DNA of 38,804 bases, from the NCBI GenBank assembly GCA_002721725.1, contig PBLK01000003.1:29281-68084 (forward strand), read 5' to 3'. Each line of letters opens with the position of its first letter. The stretch's first letter is position 1. The notes below the pieces were generated by a model. That model was not told the DNA's origin. It did not search any database and saw nothing but the letters and a program-made list of their open reading frames with translations. The translations under genes were made by a program, and so were the position numbers. Positions 25,349 to 33,896 of this stretch are shown piece by piece. Source of the DNA: Rhodobiaceae bacterium. GTDB taxonomy: Bacteria > Pseudomonadota > Alphaproteobacteria > RS24.

Positions 25349-26104
25349 CTATTGCCCGACCGTGACCGGCACAACCACCAAGTCAGGAGCCGCTTGTTGT
25401 TTAGCTATGCGCAAGGCTTTTCGCAATTCACTATCAAAATCGCCATTTAGGTCAACGAATTGCGCTTGCGTTCGATCCCAGGCACCACTCTCTTCACCGT
25501 CCAGCGTCTGGTAGACCAGCGCGACACGGCCAATACGCAGGAACGCCACCGTACGGGCTTCGCCGTTTATATCCATTTCACCTTCATAGGCCTCAATCGT
25601 GCGGCCATATTCATTTTCAATTTCATAAGCCTCCAATATTTTGCGATATTTTTCAGCTGGATTAGCATCCGAGCGGTCCATCAGCGCTCGTAAATTAGCA
25701 ACACGAGCACGTCGCTCGTCAGACAAAAACGGCACATCCAATTTGACGAATTGCTCAAGCGCATCAATCATGCGAAACATAAGTGGCATAATCGTTCGGT
25801 CAACATTTGTAACATCTTCAATTTGTTGACGAATAGACACCATTTCTTTCTTCTGTCCGTCGATTAGCTTCTCCAACTGCCCGTTATATTCTCTCAATGC
25901 CGCCAATTGTTTCAAGGCTGCTCGATAATCGCGGGTCAATTGGTCCGTTTCATCATCAAGATCGTCAATGCGCACTTGCGAGGCGACGCCATCAGCGGTG
26001 GCCCCTTGTGAAACTTCAACAATTCCACCCAGATCCTGCGCATCACTTGATCCCACCAAAAGCGGTGCTCCTAGCAAAGCCAGAGCCCAAATAATCTTTT
26101 TCAT
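25349..26104 (-). CDS. DUF3450 family periplasmic coiled-coil protein of TonB2-type operon
   Basis: From the ATG at 26102-26104, with GAGG six bases upstream, the protein has 251 residues; a GTG at 26116 is the alternative. A signal peptide (IIWALALLGAPLLVG to SSDAQ) precedes a coiled coil (about 45-105, rich in Q, E, K, L) and a compact C-terminal domain. This is the pattern of DUF3450. In Vibrio-type TonB2 clusters a DUF3450 gene precedes ttpC, exactly as here. It is the first gene of the six-gene operon, so the promoter should lie in the 295-base region upstream. The molecular role is unknown, though it probably assists the TtpC-like protein. Confidence 0.88.
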   Translation of the reverse strand: MKKIIWALALLGAPLLVGSSDAQDLGGIVEVSQGATADGVASQVRIDDLDDETDQLTRDYRAALKQLAALREYNGQLEKLIDGQKKEMVSIRQQIEDVTNVDRTIMPLMFRMIDALEQFVKLDVPFLSDERRARVANLRALMDRSDANPAEKYRKILEAYEIENEYGRTIEAYEGEMDINGEARTVAFLRIGRVALVYQTLDGEESGAWDRTQAQFVDLNGDFDSELRKALRIAKQQAAPDLVVVPVTVGQ

Positions 26105-26399
26105 TATATCCCTCACCTAAGTGCACATACGCCGTAATAGTAATTTGTGGTTTGACAGAAACTCATTGACCCCAAGGCTTAATGAGCAGGAGATTAAAAC
26201 TATGACTGGCCTATAACAAGACGTAAACTTCGCAAAGAATGACAACGTTGTCAAACAGGACTGCTCTATTGTCCCGTCTAAAGAAACAGGAACAGACAGC
26301 AAGAAAATTGATGATTGCGCGGCCATGCCCTAATCGGGCTTTGCAAATTATCCGGGGAAACCATAGTCTCAGAAGCTAAGAACATATTGGGTCCAAAGA
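26105..26399. other. divergent intergenic region, TonB2 operon / SMP-30 gene
   Basis: This 295-base region separates the first gene of the TonB operon from the SMP-30 gene. The only strong structure seen is the 14-bp palindrome at 26240-26253. TTGACA-like hexamers occur on both strands (one overlaps the palindrome on the minus strand), but no convincing -10 partner at 16-18 bases was found. Short frames inside it have no recognisable product. Confidence 0.6.
26240..26253. promoter_or_regulatory. LacI-family-like operator palindrome
   Basis: TGACAACGTTGTCA is a perfect 14-bp palindrome with the central CG and flanking TG...CA typical of LacI/GalR-family operators. It lies 136 bases upstream of the DUF3450 ATG and 146 bases upstream of the SMP-30 start. 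On the minus strand a TTGACA hexamer overlaps one half, so binding could block a promoter. No LacI-type gene is in the window. Confidence 0.55.
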
Positions 26400-27239
26400 T
26401 TGGCAACCACATTTGAAATAATTGCAAGCGGCTATGGGTTGGCAGAAGGGCCACGCTATGACAGCGAAAACGGCACGTATTTTTGCGACTCTCTAAATGG
26501 CGGTGTCTTTCGGCGCAACGCGCAGGGCGAAATTGAGACAATCATCCCCAAACGCAGAGGGGTCGGTGGCATTGCGCTGCATTCGGATGGCGGCATTGTC
26601 GTATCAGGGCGCAACATTTGTCATGTAAAACATGGGGTCTCGCGTGTATTGTTTGAGCTGGAGGCTGGGTCCCGATTTAACGATATTGGCACAGATCCAA
26701 ACGGTCGCCTCTATGTCGGCACATTGCGCTTTGACCCATTTAACCCCGAGGCCCTGCCAACTCCAGGCGAGTTATACCGCGTCGATAGTGAGGGTGAGGC
26801 AACACAACTATATGATGATGTCGGCCTTACCAATGGCATCGGATTTTCGCCCGACGGGGAGACCATTTATCATAGCGACAGTTTGCGGCGACATATTATT
26901 GCTCACCGGATAAAAGACGATGGCAGTTGTATTGAACGCCATATATTTGCCCAACTACCCCAAGGTACGCCGGACGGTCTGTGTGTTGACGCCGATGGCG
27001 GCGTTTGGGTGGCAGCCTATGGGGCTGGCTCAATTTTGCGGCTTAGCCCTGGGGGCAAACTAGATCAAAAAATAGAACTGCCAGCCAAAAAAATAACCAG
27101 CCTGTGCTTTGGCGAGAAAGATTTGCGCACACTCTATGTGACTTCAGCGGACAATAAAGAGGATAAAAGCCTTGGCGGCTGCTTATTCAGCTTGCGACTT
27201 GGCATTGCAGGCCTTCCCCATGTCAAAGTGCAAATCTGA
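26400..27239 (+). CDS. SMP-30/gluconolactonase family protein
   Basis: A 279-residue six-bladed propeller lactonase of the SMP-30 family. Predicted metal ligands are Glu16 (LAEGPRYD), Asn94 (RFNDIG), Asn145 (LTNGIGFSPDG) and Asp192 (TPDGLCVDADGGVW). Its start is uncertain. The only in-frame start before the conserved LAEGPR segment is TTG at 26400, with a weak ribosome-binding site, and a stop lies upstream at 26364. The family hydrolyses sugar lactones such as gluconolactone, and a LacI-type palindrome 146 bases upstream would fit sugar control. It converges on the SDR gene with 10 bases between stops. Confidence 0.85.
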   Translation: MATTFEIIASGYGLAEGPRYDSENGTYFCDSLNGGVFRRNAQGEIETIIPKRRGVGGIALHSDGGIVVSGRNICHVKHGVSRVLFELEAGSRFNDIGTDPNGRLYVGTLRFDPFNPEALPTPGELYRVDSEGEATQLYDDVGLTNGIGFSPDGETIYHSDSLRRHIIAHRIKDDGSCIERHIFAQLPQGTPDGLCVDADGGVWVAAYGAGSILRLSPGGKLDQKIELPAKKITSLCFGEKDLRTLYVTSADNKEDKSLGGCLFSLRLGIAGLPHVKVQI

Positions 27240-27249
27240 AATACAAAAA

Positions 27250-28089
27250 TTAATCTGACGGCAAAATCATCGGCTCGAGCTTATCTAGAAATTCTTGCCG
27301 CGTCGGCACCGCCATCATCGACATTATCATCTCTGCATCTGTGCCTACCGGATTGTGTAATGGTGTATCTTGAGTAGCGCAGATAAAAATCCTGTCAGCC
27401 ACCTCTTGCGGATCCGCCGGTGCAGAGCCACCGGCATCATCTGCCGACTTGGAAAAATGCTGGCGCAGATGACGGGCATGGGCAATCAGGGAGGGGTCGC
27501 CCTGCTCCATGGCTTCATCATCGACATTTGCGCCAAAAGATGTGGCGCGATACACGCCAGGGGCGACCGACCTCACCTTAATGCCGAGCGGCTTGCACTC
27601 CCAATATAGCGACTCGGTAAACCCTTCAGCCGCAAATTTGGCCGAACAATAGGCCGTCTCAGCCGCGAGCCCGATAACGCCCGCCATAGAGGTTACATTG
27701 ATGATACAGCCAGCGCCCCTGTTGCGCATATGTGGCAGCACGGCTCGCGTGACACGCATGGCGCCAAATACATTTGTTTCAAAGACATCAAGTATTTTTT
27801 CATCACTCATTTGCTCAAGCAATGCGCGCCCGCCGCGACCGGCATTATTGACCAACACATTAATTGTGCCAAACCTTTCAATGCCAGCAGCGATAGCCTT
27901 ATCAACACTTTCACCATCGGTTACGTCGAGTTGCGCGACCAGCAAATTGTCCAACTGATTTAGCTCTGTCTCTTTTTCCGGCGTCCGCATGGTGGCGATA
28001 ACATTCCAGCCATTTGCTTGAAAAGTGAACGCCGCTAAGCGACCAATGCCCGATGAGCAGCCGGTTATCAAAACGGTTTTCTGTGTCAT
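27250..28089 (-). CDS. short-chain dehydrogenase/reductase
   Basis: A 279-residue classical SDR. It has the cofactor motif TGCSSGIG (9-16), NNAGRGG (79-85), catalytic Ser132 in NVTSMAG and the Tyr145/Lys149 pair in YCSAK. A variable C-terminal part (about 185-279) sets the substrate and contains the longer loop HFSKSADDAGGSAPADP. GAGG is seven bases before the ATG. It lies 35 bases downstream of the GST-like gene on the same strand, so they may share a transcript. It oxidises or reduces an alcohol/ketone pair, which could serve the Baeyer-Villiger pathways, but no direct link is shown. Confidence 0.9.
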   Translation of the reverse strand: MTQKTVLITGCSSGIGRLAAFTFQANGWNVIATMRTPEKETELNQLDNLLVAQLDVTDGESVDKAIAAGIERFGTINVLVNNAGRGGRALLEQMSDEKILDVFETNVFGAMRVTRAVLPHMRNRGAGCIINVTSMAGVIGLAAETAYCSAKFAAEGFTESLYWECKPLGIKVRSVAPGVYRATSFGANVDDEAMEQGDPSLIAHARHLRQHFSKSADDAGGSAPADPQEVADRIFICATQDTPLHNPVGTDAEMIMSMMAVPTRQEFLDKLEPMILPSD

Positions 28090-28124
28090 GGTAAATCCTC
28101 TAAAAATCGGCCAAACGCCCAGCG

Positions 28125-29435
28125 CTACGGCATGGAAAGCAGGCGCCCGCCCTGCTTATGAATTCGGCAATCCGCGATCATCTCATCGAGAGTGAGTATT
28201 TCTTCGCCGAGCGAAAATTGCTTCAACCAGTCGGCAAGTTCGGCCTGATTGGCCGCCGCCATGGCTGCGCCCATGCGCTGCAACATCCATATTTGTGTCG
28301 GTACAATCATGCGCCGCGCCGCTGCGCCGTCCATTTCAAACGGCACGGTCAATAGGCCCTCCCCGGTTTGATATTCTTCAAACCCAGGTGTCGCGGTGAA
28401 ACTTTTGCGCGGCAATTCATTGCCGATTTCATGTTCATCGCTCGCAATAAACGCGCTCAGCGCGCTGATGGACGATGTCAAAAACGGCCACATTTGTTCA
28501 AAGAAAATTTGCAAAATCGGTATCAGTGTTGCCGGCACTTCATCATCGGGCAACCAAGCGCCGTCATCGCTCATAGCCTCACGGCCGATAAGTTCACCAT
28601 CATCGCCTACGCTATAGAGCTTTTGCCCGAAACGCCGCGCATTCATGCAGCCCTCCGCATTTGTGCGGTCGACCCATTCACAGACCAAAGGGAAAGCGCG
28701 GCGCAAGTCAAATCCGGCAACTGGGTCGCGGTAAAAATGCACATATATCGGTCCCAAAAGCGCATAGTCGCCAAGCGACGGGCGACCTCCAAGAATATAA
28801 TCATGCACTTCCAAATGATGCTCAAGCGCTTGCAGCAAATGCCGTTGCATATTCAACCAAGCTGGCAAAGTCGCATCGGTGCAGCCTAGATGAATGAGCC
28901 CCTGATAGGGGCCCTTCGGGTTATCGCGCGTATCGGATATACCGAAAATATTTTCAAAAAAAGCAGCGCCTGCAGCACGCCGCGCCTTGCCGTTCTTATC
29001 GGGCGCCAAAAATGAGCCCCATTGCTGCTCATTAAACGCGCGGTGGTTCGGCTCCGTCGTCTCCAAACTATAATGCCAGCGCTCCCAGCAGGCCGGTACC
29101 AGCAGCCACTCATCCCCCAAGAGCTCCAAAATATAACTGGCAAGCCTCTGCTTCGGCCGCGTTTCACAATCCGGAATTACTGGTACACTGCGGTGCTGCT
29201 TCTCGACATAGTCAATAATTTCGCTAGTGTCCTGTATCCATGTGCCGTCAGGAGCTTCCATTTGAGGCAAAGACGGGCTGCCCGAACGCACAGTTAAAAG
29301 ATCGCGCATCAGATCTGGAGTCGCCAAAATATCTTCAAAGCCCAGCCCCAAATCATTTTGGTCGTGTTTGAAACGCAAATAGGCGCGCACCTTGGCCGAA
29401 AAAATACTATGTTCGGCAGAGAAGAATTTATACAT
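28125..29435 (-). CDS. large glutathione S-transferase-like protein with C-terminal extension
   Basis: A 436-residue protein, about twice the size of a normal GST. Residues 1-85 form a thioredoxin-like domain with the cis-Pro (SLPQM, Pro57) and the glutathione-contact DTSEI (69-73). A helical GST-C-like domain spans about 95-265, with GGRPSLGDYALLGPI (216-230) as the conserved N-cap motif. The last 170 residues are not part of standard GSTs and show no motif I recognise. The active-site position reads S-I-F-S rather than C-P-x-C, so a Ser-type or non-catalytic protein is likely. The ribosome-binding site is poor. It precedes the SDR gene. Confidence 0.75.
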   Translation of the reverse strand: MYKFFSAEHSIFSAKVRAYLRFKHDQNDLGLGFEDILATPDLMRDLLTVRSGSPSLPQMEAPDGTWIQDTSEIIDYVEKQHRSVPVIPDCETRPKQRLASYILELLGDEWLLVPACWERWHYSLETTEPNHRAFNEQQWGSFLAPDKNGKARRAAGAAFFENIFGISDTRDNPKGPYQGLIHLGCTDATLPAWLNMQRHLLQALEHHLEVHDYILGGRPSLGDYALLGPIYVHFYRDPVAGFDLRRAFPLVCEWVDRTNAEGCMNARRFGQKLYSVGDDGELIGREAMSDDGAWLPDDEVPATLIPILQIFFEQMWPFLTSSISALSAFIASDEHEIGNELPRKSFTATPGFEEYQTGEGLLTVPFEMDGAAARRMIVPTQIWMLQRMGAAMAAANQAELADWLKQFSLGEEILTLDEMIADCRIHKQGGRLLSMP

Positions 29436-29497
29436 GATAAAAGGTTACGGTAAATAAGGGGAGCTTGTCGACACTAGTATTGCAGGTACTTCTGTCG

Positions 29498-31042
29498 TCA
29501 TCTTGGTGAGAGGCGCCATATGGAGCCATTTTCATTATGCTCAAGCGCAACATAAATATGCCCTTGCGGGCCGATAGCGACATCGCGTATGCGCCCAAAA
29601 TTGACCAGCAGTCGCTCCACTTCTGACGGCGCATTATTTTCTACCCGCACACGATAGAGCGTGCCGGCTTTTAACGAGCCGATCAGCGCATCACCGTTCC
29701 AATCAGGAAAAGCCTCGCCTTGATAAAAGGTTAGATTGGAGAGCGCTGGTGCCGGTGTGAAATCAACAATCGGCAAAACTGTTTCTTCAATCGTAAAGTC
29801 CAGACCCAAATCATCGCCGATAGAAATATATTCGCCATTATAATTGAGGCCGTTAGTATAAAGCGGCCAGCCATAATTTCCGCCGCCTTTGATCAAATTC
29901 ATTTCATCGCCGCCACGCGGACCCATTTCACTATTCCAAATGGCCCCGCTTATCGGATGCCCGGCCAAACCCTGGCCGGTGCGATGGCCAATGCTCCACA
30001 CCGTGTGGCGGGTCGAGGCTTCGGCGCGCTTGTTTGCCTCAATAAAATAGGGGTTGTCGCGCGGCACGCTACCGTCATCGCGCACGCGGTGAATTTTACC
30101 GAAGGGCGTATCCAATTGGTGCAGTTTGTCATAGGTATTTTTACCGCCAATTGAGATGTAAAGATGATTGTCCTTATCAAAGGCCAAGCGCCCCGCTGCC
30201 ACGCCGTCGGGCACCGGCGTGTAATGGTCGCGATGCACCGACCAAATCACTTCTTGGTCGACCCATTCATTATCCTTTATTCGTCCGCGCAGCACGCGCA
30301 CCATCGTTACCGGCACAATCGAACCGCAATCGAGCCAGCAGCGATCAGTATGGGAGATATAGACCCAACCATTTTCCTGATAGTCGGGATGGAGCGCGAT
30401 ATCCAGCATAATGCCCAAATTGAGCCACGCGCCCTGCACGCTGAATATCGTGTCCCAGACGCGCGGCGTGCCGGTCAATGGCGCACCGTGTTGCCCGTCG
30501 CGCTCAATCAGCGAAAGTCCACGGGTTTTTTCAGCGACGATCAGCCGCCCATCGGGCAAGGCGGTAAGGCCATAAGGTCGGCTCGGCAGAGCCGTGAGTT
30601 GGTCCACCGCAAAATCATGATGCTGCGAGGTCATGGAGCCGCGGGCTCGTTGGCGAAATGAATAAGAAGCCGCGGTCGGGAAATAGGCCTGCTGCCGCTC
30701 GCCAATATATAGCGCCACCGCCTTTATCATTTCCGGTGACAGCTTTTCACGCCAATCATGCGCCGCTGCCATATCACCCTGCCCGCTTATCGCCGCCATC
30801 AAAGCTTGATGATTGGCCAGCAAGGAAAGCTCGCGCCCAATAAGCGATGGGGCTTTGTCGCTGCCTTTCAAATCCGTGCCGTGGCAGCTTGCGCAATATT
30901 CTTGAAAGGCGAGGCGCGACGGCTCGCGCGCATTGCGGGTTTCAAAATACCAAATGCCATAAGCCACAAGTGCCGCCAGCAAGAGGAAAAGCGTGAACAG
31001 GATTTTCTGCCAGCGTTTCAAGGGTGCCATCATCGCCCTCAT
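29498..31042 (-). CDS. membrane-anchored cytochrome c-PQQ-type sugar dehydrogenase fusion
   Basis: A 514-residue protein with an N-terminal membrane anchor (about 14-32), a cytochrome c domain with heme motif CASCH (50-54) and a likely axial Met near 91, then a six-bladed glucose/sorbosone dehydrogenase domain (about 145-510). The propeller shows SRPYGLTALPDGRLIVAE, IGHRTGQGLAG with Arg354, and EMGPRGGDEMNLI. Relatives hold a catalytic His in an H-x-G-G-R motif before the DKDxxLYxxIG strand; here the stretch is V-A-A-G-R (281-285), so that His is missing. The cytochrome would pass electrons to the respiratory chain from a periplasmic active site. GAGG is five bases before the ATG. The upstream SRPBCC gene ends 9 bases before it. 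Confidence 0.85.
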   Translation of the reverse strand: MRAMMAPLKRWQKILFTLFLLLAALVAYGIWYFETRNAREPSRLAFQEYCASCHGTDLKGSDKAPSLIGRELSLLANHQALMAAISGQGDMAAAHDWREKLSPEMIKAVALYIGERQQAYFPTAASYSFRQRARGSMTSQHHDFAVDQLTALPSRPYGLTALPDGRLIVAEKTRGLSLIERDGQHGAPLTGTPRVWDTIFSVQGAWLNLGIMLDIALHPDYQENGWVYISHTDRCWLDCGSIVPVTMVRVLRGRIKDNEWVDQEVIWSVHRDHYTPVPDGVAAGRLAFDKDNHLYISIGGKNTYDKLHQLDTPFGKIHRVRDDGSVPRDNPYFIEANKRAEASTRHTVWSIGHRTGQGLAGHPISGAIWNSEMGPRGGDEMNLIKGGGNYGWPLYTNGLNYNGEYISIGDDLGLDFTIEETVLPIVDFTPAPALSNLTFYQGEAFPDWNGDALIGSLKAGTLYRVRVENNAPSEVERLLVNFGRIRDVAIGPQGHIYVALEHNENGSIWRLSPR

Positions 31043-31051
31043 ATCGGCCTC

Positions 31052-31543
31052 TTATTCTTCGAGCGCCGAAACCCGCGCGGCCAGCGCCTCATTGGCGCGC
31101 CGATAGGCCGGTTCGACCCAGCTTGAATCCCAAAACCACAAAAAGCCACCTCGGTCGACATCAATTTGACGCACATACGTGCCACCTGCCACCGGCTTAA
31201 GCAACCATTTATGATGATAAGTTAAAATGCCAGGCACGCCGCCGGCCTGCCCTAATTCGCGATTGGCACGAAGCGTTTTCACGGTCGGGCGCATATCGAT
31301 AAAAGCGCCATCGGGTTTTTTGACACGCGATGATATTTTTGCGCCGAGCGCATAAGGCGGGCTGACCGCAACAAAAGTCGGGTTCCATTCAGGGTAGCTT
31401 TTTGTATCCATCAATACTGACCACACCTTCTCCGGCGGCGCGGCGATGGTTATCTCAGCCTCAAATGTTTTGCTGGTAAGAAAAGACGCGGCCAACAGAC
31501 CGCCGATAAAAACCAAAGCGAATTTCAAAATATTTTTTGCCAT
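31052..31543 (-). CDS. SRPBCC (polyketide cyclase/START-like) family protein, membrane-anchored or secreted
   Basis: A 163-residue protein with an N-terminal hydrophobic segment (LKFALVFIGGLLAASFL) acting as anchor or signal, followed by an SRPBCC domain. That domain shows ITIAAPPEKVWSVLMDTKSYPEWNP (32-56) and a C-terminal helix ANEALAARVSALEE. The fold binds hydrophobic ligands. AGGGG is seven bases before the ATG, and the gene is 9 bases from the cytochrome-dehydrogenase gene on the same strand, so they are probably co-translated. The ligand is unknown. Confidence 0.85.
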   Translation of the reverse strand: MAKNILKFALVFIGGLLAASFLTSKTFEAEITIAAPPEKVWSVLMDTKSYPEWNPTFVAVSPPYALGAKISSRVKKPDGAFIDMRPTVKTLRANRELGQAGGVPGILTYHHKWLLKPVAGGTYVRQIDVDRGGFLWFWDSSWVEPAYRRANEALAARVSALEE

Positions 31544-31641
31544 TTCACATCCCCTGACAATCTTTCTAGCACATCAGCGCTTTGCAAGACAGGGCGCTGC
31601 ATTCTATCGGCAAGCTGCACAGTGGGGCGAAAGAGCGAGTT

Positions 31642-33486
31642 TTACACGCCGCCTTCTTCTTCCATTTGGCGGCGGAATTTTTTGCGCTCATGTTCCAGAA
31701 GATAGCGTTTTCTGAGCCGAAGGCTTTGCGGCGTCACTTCCAGCAATTCGTCGAATTCGACATAGGCCATCATATCTTCCAAAGACATGCGGCGCGGCGG
31801 CGTCAGCGTCACCGCTTCATCAGCCCCTGAAGCTCGCACATTGGTGAGCTTTTTGCCTTTCAGCACATTGATTTCCAAATCATTATCGCGGCTGTGCTCG
31901 CCGACAATCATGCCCTGATAAACAGGCGTTTGGGGGTCGATAAACATGACCCCACGATCCTGCAAATTGAAAATCGCATAGGCGACCGCCGTGCCGGTCT
32001 CGCTGGCAATCAGCGCGCCATTGCGCCGCCCTTCAATATCGCCGCTATAGGGCGCGTAATCATGAAACACGCGGTTCAACACGCCGGTGCCGCGCGTTTG
32101 TGTGAGAAAGCGGCTTTGATAGCCGATAAGGCCGCGCGACGGCGCGTGAAACACCATGCGCGTTTTACCTGCACCGGCTGTGCGCATGTCCATCATATGC
32201 GCTTTGCGGCGGTTCATGCTGTCAACCACGGTTGAAGAAAATTCTTCATCAACATCAATCGTCACTTCTTCGACCGGCTCCATTTTTTGACCATTCTCAT
32301 TGCGGATAAGCACTTTCGGGCGCGACACATTCATCTCGAAGCCTTCCCGGCGCATGGTTTCAATCAGCACGCCCAATTGCAATTCACCGCGCCCGCCGAT
32401 TTCAAATGCATCCTTATTGGCGCTTTCGGCAAAAGTAATGGCAACATTGGTTTCCACTTCCGCCAGCAAGCGCTCGCGAATGACGGTCGAGGTCACTTTC
32501 TTGCCTTCCGTGCCGGCAAACGGGCTGTCATTAACGGTGATGGTAACCGACATGGTGGGCGGGTCAATCGGCGTCGATGCCAGCGCCTCGGAAATGGCCG
32601 GATCGCCAATCGTATCGGCAACCGAGGCTTTGGTGAGACCGGCAATGCAAATCAAATCACCGGCCTGCACTTCATCGACCGGCACGCGCTTGGTGCCTTC
32701 AAAGCGCAGCAGCTTGGTCAGCCGACCGGTTTCAATTTGCGCGCCGTTCAAATCAATCGCCTTCACCGAGGCATTGACCTTGGCCGTGCCTTGCAAAACG
32801 CGGCCGGTCAGGCAACGTCCAATATAGGGGTCGCTATCCAATAGCGTAGCCAGCATGGCAAAGGGCTTGTCCGGCTCGACTATGGGCGACGGCACATGGG
32901 CCAGCACCAAATCCAAAAGCGGGTGCAAATTTTCGCGCGCATCTTCCAGCTCGGTGGCGCACCAGCCATCGCGACCCGAAGCGTAAAGCACCGGAAAATC
33001 CAATTGCTCGGACGTCGCATCGAGCGAGACAAATAAATCAAACACTTCGTCAATCACTTCATCGGGTCGGCCGTCAGGGCGGTCGACCTTGTTAATGACG
33101 ACAATCGGGCGCAGCCCTTGCGCCAGCGCTTTGCCGAGCACGAATTTGGTTTGCGGCATCGGCCCTTCCGCCGCATCGGTCAGCAAAATCACACCATCGG
33201 CCATATCCAAAACGCGCTCCACCTCGCCGCCAAAATCGGCGTGGCCCGGTGTGTCGATAATATTGATGCGCGTCTCGTTCCAAATCACCGAGGTCGGTTT
33301 GGCGAGAATGGTGATGCCACGCTCTTTTTCCAAATCGCCGCTATCCATCAGCCGTTCATCGACCGCTTGATTGTTGCGAAACAGGCCGGTCTGCTTCAAA
33401 ATCGCGTCAATGAGCGTGGTTTTGCCGTGGTCAACGTGGGCGATAATGGCAATATTGCGAAGATTTTCTGCCGCGGTGAGGGACAT
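31642..33486 (-). CDS. typA: ribosome-associated GTPase TypA/BipA
   Basis: A 614-residue translational GTPase. Motifs are G1 AHVDHGKTT (16-24), G2 ERGITI, G3 DTPGHAD and G4 NKVDRPDG, followed by the BipA-specific C-terminal domain with SRGLIGYQSRFLTQTRGTG. Length and motif order match TypA/BipA of E. coli (about 607). It binds the 70S ribosome and supports growth under cold or stress. AAAAGG lies seven bases before the ATG. It is on the minus strand immediately downstream of tRNA-Phe. The stop is followed by 98 bases with no evident terminator. Confidence 0.97.
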   Translation of the reverse strand: MSLTAAENLRNIAIIAHVDHGKTTLIDAILKQTGLFRNNQAVDERLMDSGDLEKERGITILAKPTSVIWNETRINIIDTPGHADFGGEVERVLDMADGVILLTDAAEGPMPQTKFVLGKALAQGLRPIVVINKVDRPDGRPDEVIDEVFDLFVSLDATSEQLDFPVLYASGRDGWCATELEDARENLHPLLDLVLAHVPSPIVEPDKPFAMLATLLDSDPYIGRCLTGRVLQGTAKVNASVKAIDLNGAQIETGRLTKLLRFEGTKRVPVDEVQAGDLICIAGLTKASVADTIGDPAISEALASTPIDPPTMSVTITVNDSPFAGTEGKKVTSTVIRERLLAEVETNVAITFAESANKDAFEIGGRGELQLGVLIETMRREGFEMNVSRPKVLIRNENGQKMEPVEEVTIDVDEEFSSTVVDSMNRRKAHMMDMRTAGAGKTRMVFHAPSRGLIGYQSRFLTQTRGTGVLNRVFHDYAPYSGDIEGRRNGALIASETGTAVAYAIFNLQDRGVMFIDPQTPVYQGMIVGEHSRDNDLEINVLKGKKLTNVRASGADEAVTLTPPRRMSLEDMMAYVEFDELLEVTPQSLRLRKRYLLEHERKKFRRQMEEEGGV

Positions 33487-33539
33487 GAGCGCGCCTTTTC
33501 AATATTGGGGTCAGGCTTAATGAGGAAGCTTCAAAAAAA

Positions 33540-33615
<76 letters not shown>

Positions 33616-33695
33616 AATTGGCGGCTTCGCAGCCCCCTTTGAGTGACGCGTTTATAGGCCATGCGTTTGCCGCTGTCCAGCTGCGCTAACCCTGA

Positions 33696-33896
33696 TTAAT
33701 GCAGTTCATCGGGCCTGTCTTGTTCGGCCAATGCGGCTTCAATTTCAGCGTCAAAATCATCAGGCGGTTCAACCGCCGGCACGGCATATTGCCCGCCCAT
33801 CCAGCGATGCAAATCAACATCGGCGCAGCGTTTCGAACAAAAGGGACGAAATTTGGTCGCCGTCTCCGCTACTTTGCAAATCGGGCATTTAGCCAT
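33696..33896 (-). CDS. yacG: DNA gyrase inhibitor/zinc-binding protein YacG
   Basis: From the ATG at 33894-33896 the protein has 66 residues and four zinc ligands: Cys4 and Cys7 (CPIC), Cys20 and Cys24 (CSKRC). The pattern ends in LHRW, as in YacG. The tail is acidic. An earlier start (33923) would lie further inside the RNase gene and is unlikely. The start overlaps the 3' end of the RNase E/G gene by 8 bases in another frame, so the two are coupled. YacG inhibits gyrase in E. coli. Confidence 0.92.
   Translation of the reverse strand: MAKCPICKVAETATKFRPFCSKRCADVDLHRWMGGQYAVPAVEPPDDFDAEIEAALAEQDRPDELH

Noticed and set aside
26117-26326. 69-codon minus-strand frame upstream of the DUF3450 gene
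   Set aside because: It has an ATG and a weak AGGG, but the composition is not protein-like, no motif is visible and it contains the operator palindrome.
26278-26541. 87-codon minus-strand frame overlapping the SMP-30 start
   Set aside because: It is antisense to the conserved LAEGPR region of a clear SMP-30 gene and has no recognisable domain.
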